From contig CM057459.1 in NCBI GenBank assembly GCA_016271365.2, positions 820,753,001 to 820,817,000 of the forward strand: a stretch of DNA of 64,000 bases, in the 5' to 3' direction. The translations under genes and the position numbers were made by a program. The notes beneath the pieces are model-generated. The model worked only from the letters and a program-made list of their open reading frames with translations. It was not told where the DNA came from and did no database searches. Positions 45,991 through 57,509 of the stretch are shown here, piece by piece (the stretch's first letter is position 1; every line of letters starts with the position of its first letter). This DNA is from Neoceratodus forsteri (lineage: Eukaryota > Chordata > Ceratodontiformes > Ceratodontidae).

Positions 45991-46575
45991 GGAGTCATGG
46001 AGGCTCAAGTGCCCTTGATTTACTAGAGCCTGCCACCCACTTTTTTCTCCCTTTAGAACCAAATTTACCCTTCACAGGACCCACAGACTGATCACCTCCC
46101 TCCCCAATTCACTTGACTCAGAATTAGATAAGGGCTTAACACAGTGGGACTCCTCTGAGGAGATCTCAGAGTCATTTCCACAAGTACCTGGGTTGTGAAA
46201 AAGAGGCTGAAACCTATTAGAAGTTTCAGTCTCTGAAATCTTATGGACTTTAGAAGTTGGTTGCCTCCAACTTCTATGGCAAGTTACATGTTGTTCAGGT
46301 TCCACAACTGTAACTGGTGGCGGGGGGGGGGAGGAGGGGGAATTTCCACAGATGAAACCATAGGTTTCACCACTGAGGCTGCCACACCAGCAGGGAGTGG
46401 AGGTACTTCAAGTGATGGTTTCTGATTCACTAAATCCCTGGTCACAATCTCCATGGGAGTATCAGAGGACAACTCGGTGGGGAAGGGGCAATGGAGGCAG
46501 ATCAGAGGTAGGGGCATACTGAGGATCCAGAGGCCTCAGTATTCGTAGAGTAGTTTGACACAGTTTTACATTTTC

Positions 46576-48294
46576 TCACTGAGCAACTGCCACCAACAAC
46601 CTTTGCTTCTCTAGTTCACGAGACCCAGATTTGTCAAAGGCAGCCTGAGTACATGAGTGATTTGAATGACCAGACTTGCCACATAAGTTACAACAAACAT
46701 CTTCAGAACTTTGCTGATACATATTACCCAATTTCCCACAAAATGAACAGTGCACCTTATCGCAGGTATTACTAATGTGATCAGGGGCACCGCATTTACA
46801 GCAGGTGTTGGGCTGTCCTGGATAAAACAAACCCTCCCGGTCTCCACCGAGAAAAAAGGAATTTGGTAAATGTTGTAAGGAGCCATCTACTTCATGCAAA
46901 AGTACCTGGACCTTCCAACCCCCTGTCCAGATATTTTCACTATAGAAGATAGCCTCAGGGTGACCTAGTACTGAACGACGTTGTTTAAGCCAAAATATTA
47001 AATCTGTCACACTCACTCCCTCATTTAAAAATAAAATAGTTACATTTTTCTGGGCAAGTTTGGTCAAAGGAATAACGTCAAAAGGGGCCCATAAAGGTGA
47101 GCTCTTCACTTTGTGATATCTAAGCCAGAAGGACTCCAAACCACTCTGCATTTTGAAACTGACATCGAAGGAAAGCTCCCCTGAGGCATGTATTAAAGTA
47201 TATAACTCAGCTGTATTAAAATGCAGACTGTCCTTCAGCAGAATTTTAACCACATATTCCCTATTCGGGAAACACCTCTAAACCCCCTTTATAAAAAATC
47301 CGTACTGAATTATGTCTTTTAGCAGAAAGGACCTTGTTATGGAAAAAGGAAGCATAAGTCTGGGAATGCTAGCCCCCATCATCACCCCGAGAACAGCCTT
47401 GCTCCCCCGAGTCAGCCCCGAAAGGCAACTTGGTAGCGTTCCCCCCTGGTCACAGTCTCTACTCCCTTTAGAACCAGGTAAAATTCTGTCCACCCAACAT
47501 AGCCATCTGCTCAAAATTCAAAGTAGGGGTATCAGAGAATTCCAAACCAGTTTCAAGAGCCAAATCTGAGTCTTGTCCAACGTCCGAACCAAAAGAACCC
47601 ATGGAACCAGAAGCAGGAAACTCATCGATGATGCAAACACCTGATATATGGGTGGGAGCAAACCCAGAGGTCCATTGCTGGGACGAAGGTGATTTCACCC
47701 AACCAGCAGCTTTCAAACAGGATTCCACAGACCAAGGCGCAGAAGTGTCCATATCAGAATCAGCCCACGCCTGCCACGATGAAACCTGTGTAGCAGCCTG
47801 TTTGTCTTTGGGTGCAGCCAAGAAGGGGAAAAACAGAAACCCCGTCCTGTTGTAGACTGTGAGTTTGAAAGACTACCGACTGCTCCGAGGAGGAAATGCC
47901 AAGCCGATCGCTTGTCACACCTGCACTAGGGGTATTCTGGGCTGTCGCTGATGCTTGACAACTCCCGCCAGTCTCCCACGAAACTCTAGGGCTACTAGGA
48001 TGTACAACAGCATTTTCCAAGTCAAGGATATGGTTGTTAGAAGGTACAACTTCACCAGCCGGTCTAGCAGCAGCAATCATCGGTGGAACACTAACCGCTG
48101 TGGACAGAGAACCAGGTCCTGACATAAAAGCAAGATTTGCTTGAGATGCAACTTGATCCCAAACTCCTTCAGGACTTGCAATCACCTCCTCCAAATGTAC
48201 GGCAGCATCAAAAAAGGTATCTATTTCATGTAACACTTCAGGCAGCAGTGCAGCTTGCACTCTCAGCTCCTCCACGTCCTGCTCCATCTTCGCT
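46576..48294 (-). pseudogene. Tx1-clade ORF1 with CCHC zinc knuckles (copy A)
   Basis: The minus-strand start near 48,290 reads MEQDVEELRVQAALLPEV. The middle portion is split into several frames (47,821-47,278). The C-terminal part (47,253-46,576) is open for 225 codons, with LLKDSLHFNTAELYTLIHAS and a region with two intact CX2CX4HX4C knuckles (CKCGAPDHISNTC and CNLCGKSGHSNHSC). A third, CSFCGKLGN, lies between them and has lost its His/Cys. Multiple C-terminal knuckles are typical of Tx1-clade ORF1 proteins, which bind nucleic acid. The frame breaks show it is not functional. Confidence 0.8.
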
Positions 48295-48340
48295 CCGATG
48301 GAGACTGACACCAAGATGGACTGCACAGCCCCCTATGGAC

Positions 48341-48410
48341 AGAGATGGGGAATTTCCCCAGTGTCCTGGCCAAATTTCCCCCATTCAATAAAAAAAAAAT
48401 ACCACCAACA
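48341..48410 (+). mobile_element. V-SINE-like SINE, right part (tail)
   Basis: Starts with the target duplication AGAGATGGGGAATT and continues TCCCCAGTGTCCTGGCCAAA, then TTTCCCCCATTCAATAAAA. This is the tail missing from 34,535-34,808. Joining the two gives one uninterrupted SINE in the same orientation. The A-run at 48,389-48,397 is its 3' end. Confidence 0.7.
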
Positions 48411-48439
48411 GCTTAATCTGGTTCAATTTCAGTTGGTTA

Positions 48440-48540
48440 TCATCTTTATCCCCCCCGGTCGCCCCTGAAAAAGAGACTTCTAGTCTCAGTGGATCTAACC
48501 TGTTGACAAAATTCAATAAATAAATAAGTAAAAAGATCCC
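48440..48540 (+). mobile_element. Short L2-group LINE 3' fragment
   Basis: GTCGCCCCTGAAAAAGAGAC, then TAGTCTCAGTGGAT and AAATAAATAAATAAG, resembles the short conserved 3' end of L2-group LINEs: a small stem region followed by an AAAT repeat. It sits where the CR1 copy at 48,541 should have its own 3' tail. Confidence 0.45.
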
Positions 48541-51436
48541 TCTTTGTCTATCCCATGCATTCTTGAACCCTGTCACAGTTTCTGCCCCCACTTCCTCTTC
48601 AGGTAAGCTGTTCCATGTGTCCAACACTCTCCCCATGAATAAGTATTTCCTCACATTTCCTCTGAGCCTCCCCCTCTTCTAACTTCATAGCATGACCACT
48701 TGTCCTTGAGCATCTTTTTCTGAGGAAAATGCTTCCTTTCTGTACCTTGTTTTTGCCTGTGAGGTATTTGAATGTCTCTATCATATCCCTCCCTTTCCCT
48801 CCTTTCCTCCAGGGAGTACATGTTAAGTTCCATGAGTCTTACCCCATAGGGATTTTGATGTAGGCCGTGCACAATTTTGGCTGCCCTCCTTTGTACTGCC
48901 TCCACCCTCTCAATGTCTTTATGGAGGTGGGGCCTCCAGAACTGTACACAGTACTTGAGGTGCATCCAACCATTAATCTGTATGGGGTATTACTACCGCC
49001 CTACTTCTTCTGGTGATTCCCCTTCCTATGCAACAAGGCATCCTTCCTCACTGCTTTGTTACACTGCTTTGCACCTTCAAGTCATCAGAAATTATCATCC
49101 CCAGTTTTCTTTCCTGCTTTATAACTGTTAATACCTCTTCTCTCAGTTGGTATGTTGCTCCCAGGTTCTTATGCCTCAAGGGCATTATTTTGGACTTTTT
49201 TGCAAGAAAACCAAGCTGCCAAGCCCTTGACTATTTTTCCAACTTTTCTAGGTCACCTCATTCTTTCCACTCCTCCAGGTGTGTCTATTCTGTTGCAGAG
49301 TTTTGTGTCATCTACAAACAGGCATACTTTCCCTTCCAGCCCCTCTGCGATGTTACTGATGAAGACATTGAAGAGGACTGGCCCTAACACTGATCCCTGT
49401 GGTACTCCACTGGTCACTTTGCCTACTCTAGAGTTACTGCCATTTATCACCACCATCTGACTCCTATTGCCCGGCCAATTTCCTACTTATTTTACTATCT
49501 TAGGACCTACTCCTAGGCTTTCCAGCTTGTTTAATGGCCTTCTATGTGGAATGGTGTCAAAAGCCTTGCTGAAATTCAGGTAGACCATGTCCACCAATCC
49601 CCCGTGATCCAGTTCCCTGGTCAACCAATCAAAGAACTCAATCAGGTTTGTCTTGCAGGACCTCCCCCTGTGAACCCATGCTGCCTCTGATCCTGTAGGT
49701 TTTGGTAACTAGGTATTCCCCAATTCTTTCCTTTAAATAGTGTTTCCATTACCTTGCCTACCACCAATGTCAGGCTGACTGGCCTGTAATTTTCCACCTC
49801 CTCCATGTTTAGCTAGTTAGTTCATTAAAACTTTATTATTTGACTGGATATAAACTACTTCCACTTTTGTGGAGTGGACTGCATTTGCCCTCCTCCCGTC
49901 CCACAGTACCTCCCCTGTCTTTAATGACATGTTGAAAAGGGCTGTCAGACTTGCAACTAGCTCCTCTTTCAGCTCCCTCAGTATCCTGGGATGCAACTCA
50001 TCTGGCCCCATTGCTTTGTCTACTTTTATCTTTGATAGTTCCCTAAGCACTCTTTCTTCTGTGAATTGTTTTGTGTCCACTTTCGATCTCTTTATACCCT
50101 TGCTCTTACCCTTGTCCCATTTCTTTCCCTCCTCCTCCATAAATACTGAAGAGAAATAGTCTTTTAATAAATCTGCTTTTTGGTGGTCCTCTTCCACACT
50201 GCACCCTCCTTCTCCTTTCAGTCTTACTATCCCCTCCTGTGTCCTTCTTTTTTCACTTATATGTCTAAATTGTTTTTTTATCTCCCTTTGTCACTGACAT
50301 GCCAATTTTTTCCTCTGTCTGTGCCTTTGTGCTTCTAACTGCTATCTCTACCTCCCTTTGTTTCTCTTGGTAAGCCTCCCTATTCCCTTCCTTCTGTGTT
50401 TTTTTATGCATTCTAAATGCCCTTTTCTTTGCTCTTACCTTTTCAGCTACTTCCTTAGAGAACCATAGTGGGCTTCTTTTTTCTCTTGTCCTTGCTCACC
50501 TGCCTTGCACAGAGGTTTATAGATTGCCTAATTCCCTCTTTTATTTTTGCCCACCTTTCCTAGACTCCCCCCAGTTTTCCTACCCCCCCCCAGGTCTTAT
50601 GAACTTACATACGAACATACGAAATTGCCAGCAGACACAGGCCATATGGTCGATCTAGTCTGCTCGAGTGTGCAGTCTTCCCTCAGGGTTCTCCCATTTT
50701 CCTAAAATCTGCTCTCCTGAAGTCTAGGACCTTCGCTTTTGTGTGATTCAATTCTGACCGAGTCCTTACTTCAAACCACACTGTACAGTGATCGCTGTTT
50801 CTTAGGCAGTCCCCCACTCTGGCATCATTCACTCTATTCCTATTTGACAGTACCAAGTTCAGAAGTGCCCTTTGTGAGTGTGTTCTAACACTAATTGCAT
50901 GAGGAACTCCTCTTGCATGGAAACCAGGATGTAACTACTCCTGGTTGTAGCTGCAGTGGGGAGACTCCAATCCACATCTGGTAGATTGAAGTCTCTCATT
51001 ATCTGTACCTCCCCCTTGCAAGCCATCTTCTGAACTGCATCCATCATTTCCTTATCACCATCTTCCCCTTGTATTTCTGCAGATCACTCCTGTTCTAATA
51101 GTGGTCCTTTCCTTCTTTCCAGAGTGGTCCTTTCCTTCTTTCCAAAGTGACTCACAGGATCTCTTCACCTCCCTGCTCCCCTCCCTGCTCCCCCTGTATT
51201 TCCATGACTTTTATGTTATCCCTTATATATGGAGCCTCTCCTCCCCTTTTTCTACTTATTCTGTCCTTTCTGAACAGCATATATCCTGGAATGGCTACTT
51301 CCCAGTCCTGGTCTGCATTGCACCAGGTCTCCATGATGGTGATTTGGTTCAGGTCCACTTCCACCATGGTGGCCTCCAGGTCTGCAATCGTGTGGTTCAG
51401 ACTTCTCGCATTTGCACACATGGCATCAATATACAT
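48541..51436 (-). pseudogene. CR1 ORF2 fragments (copy B)
   Basis: Blocks on the minus strand in order: CANARSLNHTIADLEATMVE, then METWCNADQDWEVAIPGYML and RDNIKV (51,436-51,152), the N-terminal endonuclease. MRDFNLPDVDWS follows (51,047-50,859). A linker and pre-RT part reads FTEERVLRELSKIKVDKAMG, then PDELHPRILRELKEE (50,090-49,920). RT has GVPQGSVLGPVLFNVF and CLFVDDTKL (49,456-49,253). The C-terminus has HLKYCVQFWRPHLHKDI (48,965-48,651) and TWNSLPEEE (48,654-48,560). The catalytic motif is FVDD in place of FADD, an Ala-to-Val change beside the aspartates. Frame breaks are frequent. Confidence 0.85.
50604..50700 (-). mobile_element. CR1-related 3' tail inside CR1 copy B
   Basis: CATACGAACATACGAAA followed by GCCAGCAGACACAGGCCATA and TCGATCTAGTCTGC is a diverged version of the CR1 3' end. 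CR1 coding sequence continues on both sides, so a short CR1 3' fragment inserted here. It is more diverged than the others in the window and may belong to another CR1 subfamily. Confidence 0.6.
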
Positions 51437-51440
51437 GACA

Positions 51441-52984
51441 ATACATCATGCAGCATACCTAGCTTACTTCTACACCTGACTGTAATGCAGCACACATAAC
51501 AAACCACATTTCTCTGATGTTCCACATGGCCTTACTAATTACCTGCAGTATCCTGATATTGGGCCCTGTTGCTTCTCGCGTTGGAATATGGGGCAGAATG
51601 ATGCCATCTACTAAGATAGGGCATATGAGGTTCAAATGTGGCATCTCATGGAAGGTGGCTTGGACCTCTCCATTGCCCCCATTTAAACAATGAAATATGG
51701 TTAATGTAATGCATTGGCAATGAATGGCAGTGCTCTGGAGTTACATGACAACATGCCATACAGTACCTGCTGTATTATATTCCAGGCTCCAGTTGGGGGG
51801 TTGGCATGGTCCATCCATGTCCCATCTAACCAAAAGAATTACATTATCAGCTTTCACAGTGGGTTACTTTCATCTGAAGCTGCCATTGTCAACCCATAAC
51901 TAATGTAAGAGTACTGTTTTCATATTCAGACACATCCATTTGTGGGATCACTAATCTTGTCTTTAACCTATCATCAGCCATTGGCATGATGTCAGTTATG
52001 CCAGGTGCTCATATCCTCTGAGTCCAGCCTTGTCACTCTACTCATTGTATTGGGTTTCCATGTGCGTCACATGAATCACACAGAGGGGCAGAGACAGTGG
52101 ATGACTCAGAGGAAGATGTCCATTTGCACTGCACTGACATTGCCATTGCCACTGCCAATGCCTGTGTCGTGATACATGTGCTGCAGCATACATAAGAATT
52201 TCACAAGTGAAATGTCTTTACCTGTAAGTGCAGAATGTTTTGGTTACACCCCTATCAAATGTAGTGCATGGGTTGGAGGTGTGCCCCACTTGGTTTCTGT
52301 TCATGCCATCAGGCACTTTTATTCACCTGGATAATGGGGAACACAAAGGTCACAAAGTCAAGGTGAGTACCCTACAGTCTCTGTCTGCAAACCACCCTAA
52401 TCTGCAGTGGGGCAACATACTAGGGCCAGTGTAGGGTCTATTGGAGGGTCATTATTGGATGAGTAAATGTTGCTGTCATGCTATGCCTTTTGTTCAGTGT
52501 CATTTGTGTACAGCTTGTGTAGTGATGGCCAGTTGAGTGTCCAGCAAAATGGTGCTTTAGAAAAGGGCAGGCATAGCATGCTGCAGAGAAAGCACTCACA
52601 GCAAAGCTAGATCACTATGATCCCACCTTGGACAGGGGCACTATGTACTGCCAGGAACCAAATGAATAGTGTTGGGTGAGGGCAGGCACACCTATGTGAC
52701 CACCAGAAAGATCGTCAATTAAAAAAGCAATAGACAGTGAATCTTGATGAGCCATCAGTTGTTTTTTTGCAAGGAGTATGGGTGCATGGTGTGTGTCATC
52801 CCAATCTCTGTGGCTAACAACATCGGTGGAAGAGCTATGGAAGAGCTATGCCTGGTTGCCATGTTTGTAGTGCCCTGGTGTAAAATGTTTCACAACCAAG
52901 GCAAACATCAATGGGACTGTTCACTGACTACTGTACTATCATGGATAGGAACTTTCCCTATATAAAAGGCCATCATTTATTTTC
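51441..52984. other. Intergenic DNA, no gene recognised
   Basis: Mixed-composition sequence with short frames only. No protein family signature, long repeat or RNA feature is recognised. It lies between two CR1 elements. Confidence 0.4.
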
Positions 52985-53712
52985 CTGTATACCTAGAAAC
53001 ATACAAGCATAGAAACTGATGACAGATAAGGACCACTAGGCCCACCGTGTCTGCTCATTCACCCTACCTGCTGCAAAAAGCACAGACCCTGCTTTATCTC
53101 TGGCTTTATTCTCTTCCCTATTGCTAGGGTTCTCCTATGCCTATCCCATGCATTTTTGAATTCCTCTACCAAGTTAGCCCCCACCAGCTCTGCTGGGAGG
53201 CTCTTCCATGTATCCACCATGTTTTCCTTGAAGAAATACTTCCTCACCCCCTTCCAGTCTCATGTCATGTCCCCTTGTTCTAAAACATCCGTTTCTGAAT
53301 ACTACCCTCCTGTAACTTATTTACTGTATGTCCTTGAGATATTTGAAGGTCTCTATAATATCCAGCCTCTCTAACCTCTCCTCCAGGGCATACATATTGA
53401 GGTCCTCCAGTCTCTCCTCATGTGACTTTTGGTGCAGACCCTGCACTATTTGTATTGCCCTTCTCGGAACTGCTTCTACCCTGTCTATGTCCTTATGGAG
53501 ATGTGGCCTCCGGAATTAGACACAGTACTCCAGATGGGGTCTCACCAATGATTTGTACAGGGTATCATCACCCCCTTTCTTCTGCTGGTGATTCCTCTCC
53601 CTATTAACCCCAAAACCTTACTGGCACTCCCCACAGCTTTGGCCACCTTTAGGTCATCTAATATCATTACACCCAGACCCCTTTCCTGTTTGGTAGCCAT
53701 ATCCCCCATCAT
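52985..53712 (-). mobile_element. CR1-clade LINE (copy C), 3' half
   Basis: The plus strand starts with a diverged tail (TAGAAACATACAAGCATAGAAA) and GACAGATAAGGACCACTAGG. Minus-strand frames carry KEYFFKENMVDTWKSLPAEL-like sequence (53,247-53,059) and VMILDDLKVAK with GLIGRGITSRRKGVMIP (53,727-53,542). The element breaks off at about 53,712, where a plus-strand LINE begins, and resumes at 56,545. Confidence 0.8.
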
Positions 53713-56540
53713 GCTCGTCTGGAGCATCTACCCATATTTGGAATCCTTTCCAATGCAATTACTGACCATGCTCCAATTTTTGGTATTTGGGCCTCTGGTG
53801 ATCCCTCATCTGCCCCGCCGTGCTACATTACATTTACCAATTTTGCTAATTTGAACCTAAGGGCCTTCCTTCATGACATTTCCACCAAGGATTGTTATGA
53901 GATTTATCATTCGAACTGCATTGAACATGCGCCAGACATCTTTCTCACCAAATTTTACAACTTGCAGACTAGACATGCTCCCAAGGTCACCAGAAGAGTC
54001 AAAAGTAAACAAACTAGATGGCTACATAAGGACCTGCTAGCCGAGCTACACTTCAGGGACAAACTCTGGAAGCAGTTTAAACAGTCTGGACAGATGTCTG
54101 ACTACCACACCTACAGGACCCATAGAAATATCTGCAGGAAACAAATAAGAATAGCAAAAAGCAAGTACTGTAAGGATCTGCTTACTAGCTCTGCATGTGA
54201 CCCCAAGAAATTCTGGGCTCATATCAAATCCTTCCTTGGGACATACAAGCATAACACACCAACTGACATGTTATTGAATGGAGCTAACTGTAATGACCCT
54301 AACACCATCACTAATGCTTTAATAGGATGTTTTCTGATCTGTCTCCATATGCTCCTCCTTCAAACCTCTGGCAAATCTGCCACACCCTGGGGTTTGATCA
54401 AAGTGTCTGATGTCTTCACCCTGTCCCCGGAATCTGGACAAAATCTGCCCTTCTATTTCAAAGTTATAACAGCACCTGAGGTCCTTAAGCTTCTTCACTC
54501 TATGTCTGAGAATACCTGCGTTGGGTCAGACCACCTTGAGCCTTGCCTCCTTAGACTTGCGGCCTCCTATATTGCCTTACCTTTGGCTAAAATATTTACC
54601 TTGTCCCTCTCTTGCAGCACTGTCCCTGGCATCTGGAAAATAGCTCAGATTACACCGGTTTTTAAAAGAGGTGACAAAAAGGACATAAACAACTATAGAC
54701 CCATTGCCATTCTCTCTGCCTTGTCTAAACTTCTTGAAAAGACTATTGCCTCCCAAACACTTGACTATCTCTCAAAGTATAACCTACTCTCGGATGCTCA
54801 ACATGGTTTTAGAAAGAACCATAGCACATCTACGGCCCTGTTGAAACTTACCTCTGACATTCTCTCAAATATGGATGCAGAGCACCTTACCGGAGCTGTT
54901 TTTATCGATCTTAGTAAGGCCTTTGACCTGGCAGACAATCCTTTGCTCCTAAGTGGCCTCACAAACCTGGGTTTATCCACAACAGTGTTAAAATGGTGTA
55001 ATAGCTACCTTTCCAACAGGTATCAGATGGTGAAATTTGACTCGGCTATATCAGACTCTGCACTTATAAACGTTGGGGTACCTCAAGGATCCATCTTTGG
55101 ACCGCTCCTATTCTCAGTCTTTATCACTAAGGTTCCTGGTGCCCTTAGGAACTGCTCATCTCTCCTATATGCTGATGATCTTGTCATCTATAACATTGCT
55201 AGCAAAATTGATGACCTGAACACTGCCCTCTCCTACGATTTCAAGAACATCCAAAACTGGCTCAATGATCATAAACTGGTTCTAACCACAAAGAAAACAA
55301 TGTCTATGCTTTTTGGCTCTGTCCCTAAACTCAGGACCGGTCCTTTGTCACTGGCAGTCCTCAACATGGGTGGATCTCATTTATAATGTGTCTCATCATT
55401 TAACTATCTTGGGGTCCTGCTGGATCAATCCCTGGATCTAAACCTGCATATTCAAACTACCTGCAAGGCAGTAAATAACAAATTGGGTCCTGCGTACAAT
55501 ACAAGCTATATGCTAATACCTTCAGCTAAACTGGCCATTGCAAGGGGAATTCTGCTGCTTACCCTCAACTTTTGTGTCCCCATCCTTGGTGCAGCCCATA
55601 AAACCTCCCTACTGAAATGGGTTGTTACTTACAATAATATATACCGCTATGCATCCTCTTCCCCTCGACTTAGGCACCATTGCCAACTTTATGAGGACCT
55701 GGGCTGGCTCTCCCCTATGGCTTCCAGACAATACTACTTGGGGTCTCTTGTTGATTCTGTTATCAGGCTGGAAACCCCAACAACACTGGTGGAGATGTTA
55801 CTTCCTATCAACTCCTCTCATGAACTGAGATCAGTTGAAAAATTTCTACTGAAAGTTCCCAGATGTCTTACCTCTAAAGGTGCAGGTGCTTTTCAACTTG
55901 TGCCTTCTCAGTTCTGGAATACTCTCCCCCTGGAAGTCCAGCAGACTGGGTTCCACCTACTCTTCAAAACTATGCTCCCTCGCTATCTTATGCAGGCTGA
56001 CCATTGTACTTACTTTGATCCTCCCTAAATACCTGCCTGTTAGGTCCCCTATCTTAATGCCCATGTTTCATGCCCCAAGCACTTGTCCAAGTCCCTACTA
56101 ATCCTTGGACCTGAGTAGATAGCATCTCTCCTTGGCCTTGGCTGCTCCTGCTGCCTTCACTTATATTCTATCCTCAACTGTTAGTTTCCACCTGGATTTT
56201 CTACTTACTGCACTATCTATGTTAATACTTTTCCTGTAACTTAGTTTGTTAGCAATGCTTGTTCTACTGCTATGTTGTTTATTTCCTCCACAGGATGTAC
56301 CTACTATTCTTTCCCTGTTAATTATATTGTTGCCCTTGTGTTTTGTGCTCAAACTCCCTACATTCTATGTATAAGGATTTGTCTTCCCTAAGGTATAAGG
56401 TCTACTTCTCATTGTTGGATTTGTTCTGTACCTATTTTCATGATGTTATGTACTCTCCCGGGTCATGCCTGAAAATAGTCACACTGCTGGCTAGTGCACC
56501 TACCCGGTAAACAAAAACTAAATAAATAAAAGTAAAAGTG
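53713..56540 (+). mobile_element. L2-group LINE inserted into CR1 copy C
   Basis: A 5'-truncated plus-strand LINE of about 2.8 kb with the last part of the endonuclease, a full RT and C-terminal region, and a 3' UTR ending CTACCCGGTAAACAAAAACT, then AAATAAATAAAAG. It splits CR1 copy C cleanly, since sequences at 53,700 and 56,550 are contiguous in CR1 copies A and B. No clear target duplication is seen, which is common for this group. Confidence 0.8.
53758..56028 (+). pseudogene. LINE ORF2 (RT and C-terminus) with one in-frame stop
   Basis: One frame runs from the end of the endonuclease (AITDHAPIFGIW, with the Asp-His pair) to 56,028, broken only by TAA at 55,384-55,386. RT blocks: NNYRPIAILSALSKLLEKTI, DAQHGFRKNHSTSTALL, FIDLSKAFDLADNPLLL, GVPQGSIFGPLLFSVF, LLYADDLVIYN, and after the stop FNYLGVLLDQSLDLNLHI. 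The C-terminus has SQFWNTLPLEVQQT. Catalytic YADD is intact, and the protein would be a typical L2/CR1-group reverse transcriptase. With a single nonsense change it is the best-preserved coding region in the window, but it lacks most of the endonuclease. Confidence 0.85.
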
Positions 56541-57370
56541 TAAGGCTCACCTGGGTTCCTGTGCCCCAAATGCATGATTGTGCACTTCTTTACATTGAAT
56601 CATAACTGCCACACTCTTGACTATTCCTCTAGTTCACCTAACTCACTCCTCATTTTTTCCACCCTGCATGGAATGTCTACTCTGTTGCGGATCTTAGTGT
56701 CATTTGCAAAGAGGCATACCTTTCCTTCCAGACCCTTTACAATGTCACTTATGAAGACATTAAATAGGAATGGCCCCAGAACTGATCTCTGTGGCACCTT
56801 GCTTGTCACCCTCCTTTCCTTGAATTGAGCTCCATTTATCACCACCCTCTGTGTTCTAGCCCTCAATCAATTTCTAACCCAGTTTACAACCTTGGAACCC
56901 ATTCCCAGGCTGCCTAGATTGTTTACAAGCCTCTTATGTGGAAAAGTGTTGAAAGCCTTACTGAAGTCCAGGTAGTTCACATCCACCATTCCCCCCAATC
57001 CACTTCCCTGGTCACCCAGTCAAAGAGATCTATCAAATTTGTCTGACATGACCTTGCTACTTTGAATCCATGTTGCCTTGGATTATGTGCTCCACTAGAT
57101 TCAAGATGTTCCAGAGTCCTTTCTTTTTGCAGTGATTCCATTATTTTCCCCACCACCAAGCTCAAGCTGACTGATCCATAGTTTCCAACCTCATCCCTTC
57201 TCCCATGTTTGAGTAGAAGGACTACATCTGATCTCTAGTCCTCTGGAACCACTTCCGTTTCTAACAATTCATTGAACAGGGCTGCCAGTGGTGCAGCCAG
57301 CACCTCCCTAAGCTCCTTTAATATTCTAGGATGCATTCCATCCGGTCCCATTTCCTTGTCCACTTTCAGT
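56541..57370 (-). mobile_element. CR1-clade LINE (copy C), 5' part
   Basis: This resumes CR1 copy C upstream of the insertion. The minus strand encodes NGAQFKERRVTSKVPQRSVL, then GPFLFNVF and CLFANDTKI (56,866-56,621), and farther upstream LVVGKIMESLQKERTLEHLE and FKVARSCQTNLIDLFDWVT (57,165-56,977). The catalytic motif reads FAND, so the first Asp is changed to Asn. It ends abruptly near 57,370. Confidence 0.8.
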
Positions 57371-57509
57371 TTTACATAGTGATGTGCTTAATCAATCCAT
57401 TAAAAGTATATACCTGAACAAATTAAACCATTGCATCTATATGCATACTCTAGCCAAACAAATAAAGGTATGTAACTACACTAATAAAAGGCAACACTAA
57501 AGCAAGGGT
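57371..57509. other. A/T-rich spacer
   Basis: No gene or repeat family recognised. It separates CR1 copy C from the next repeat. Confidence 0.3.

Larger units (their letters stand above)
43314..48340 (-). mobile_element. Tx1-clade LINE copy A, near complete
   Basis: About 5.0 kb with ORF1, endonuclease, RT, C-terminal domain and a 3' end closing with TTCAATAAAAACAC on the sense strand, next to the target copy at 43,313. The 5' end abuts the right SINE target at 48,341 and starts with a short leader before the ORF1 methionine. Order and length suit a full-length element, but both ORFs carry frame breaks. Confidence 0.8.
48541..51440 (-). mobile_element. CR1-clade LINE (copy B)
   Basis: Minus-strand CR1 with endonuclease, linker, RT and C-terminus, longer at its 5' side than copy A. 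Its 3' tail is missing, replaced by the L2-like fragment at 48,440. A further CR1 tail sits within it at about 50,604-50,700. The 5' border near 51,440 lies just inside the endonuclease. Confidence 0.85.

Noticed and set aside
51441..52984. A Harbinger-type MYB or transposase remnant
   Set aside because: Some Ser/Glu-rich and histidine-rich short frames were suggestive, but no conserved motif could be pinned down.
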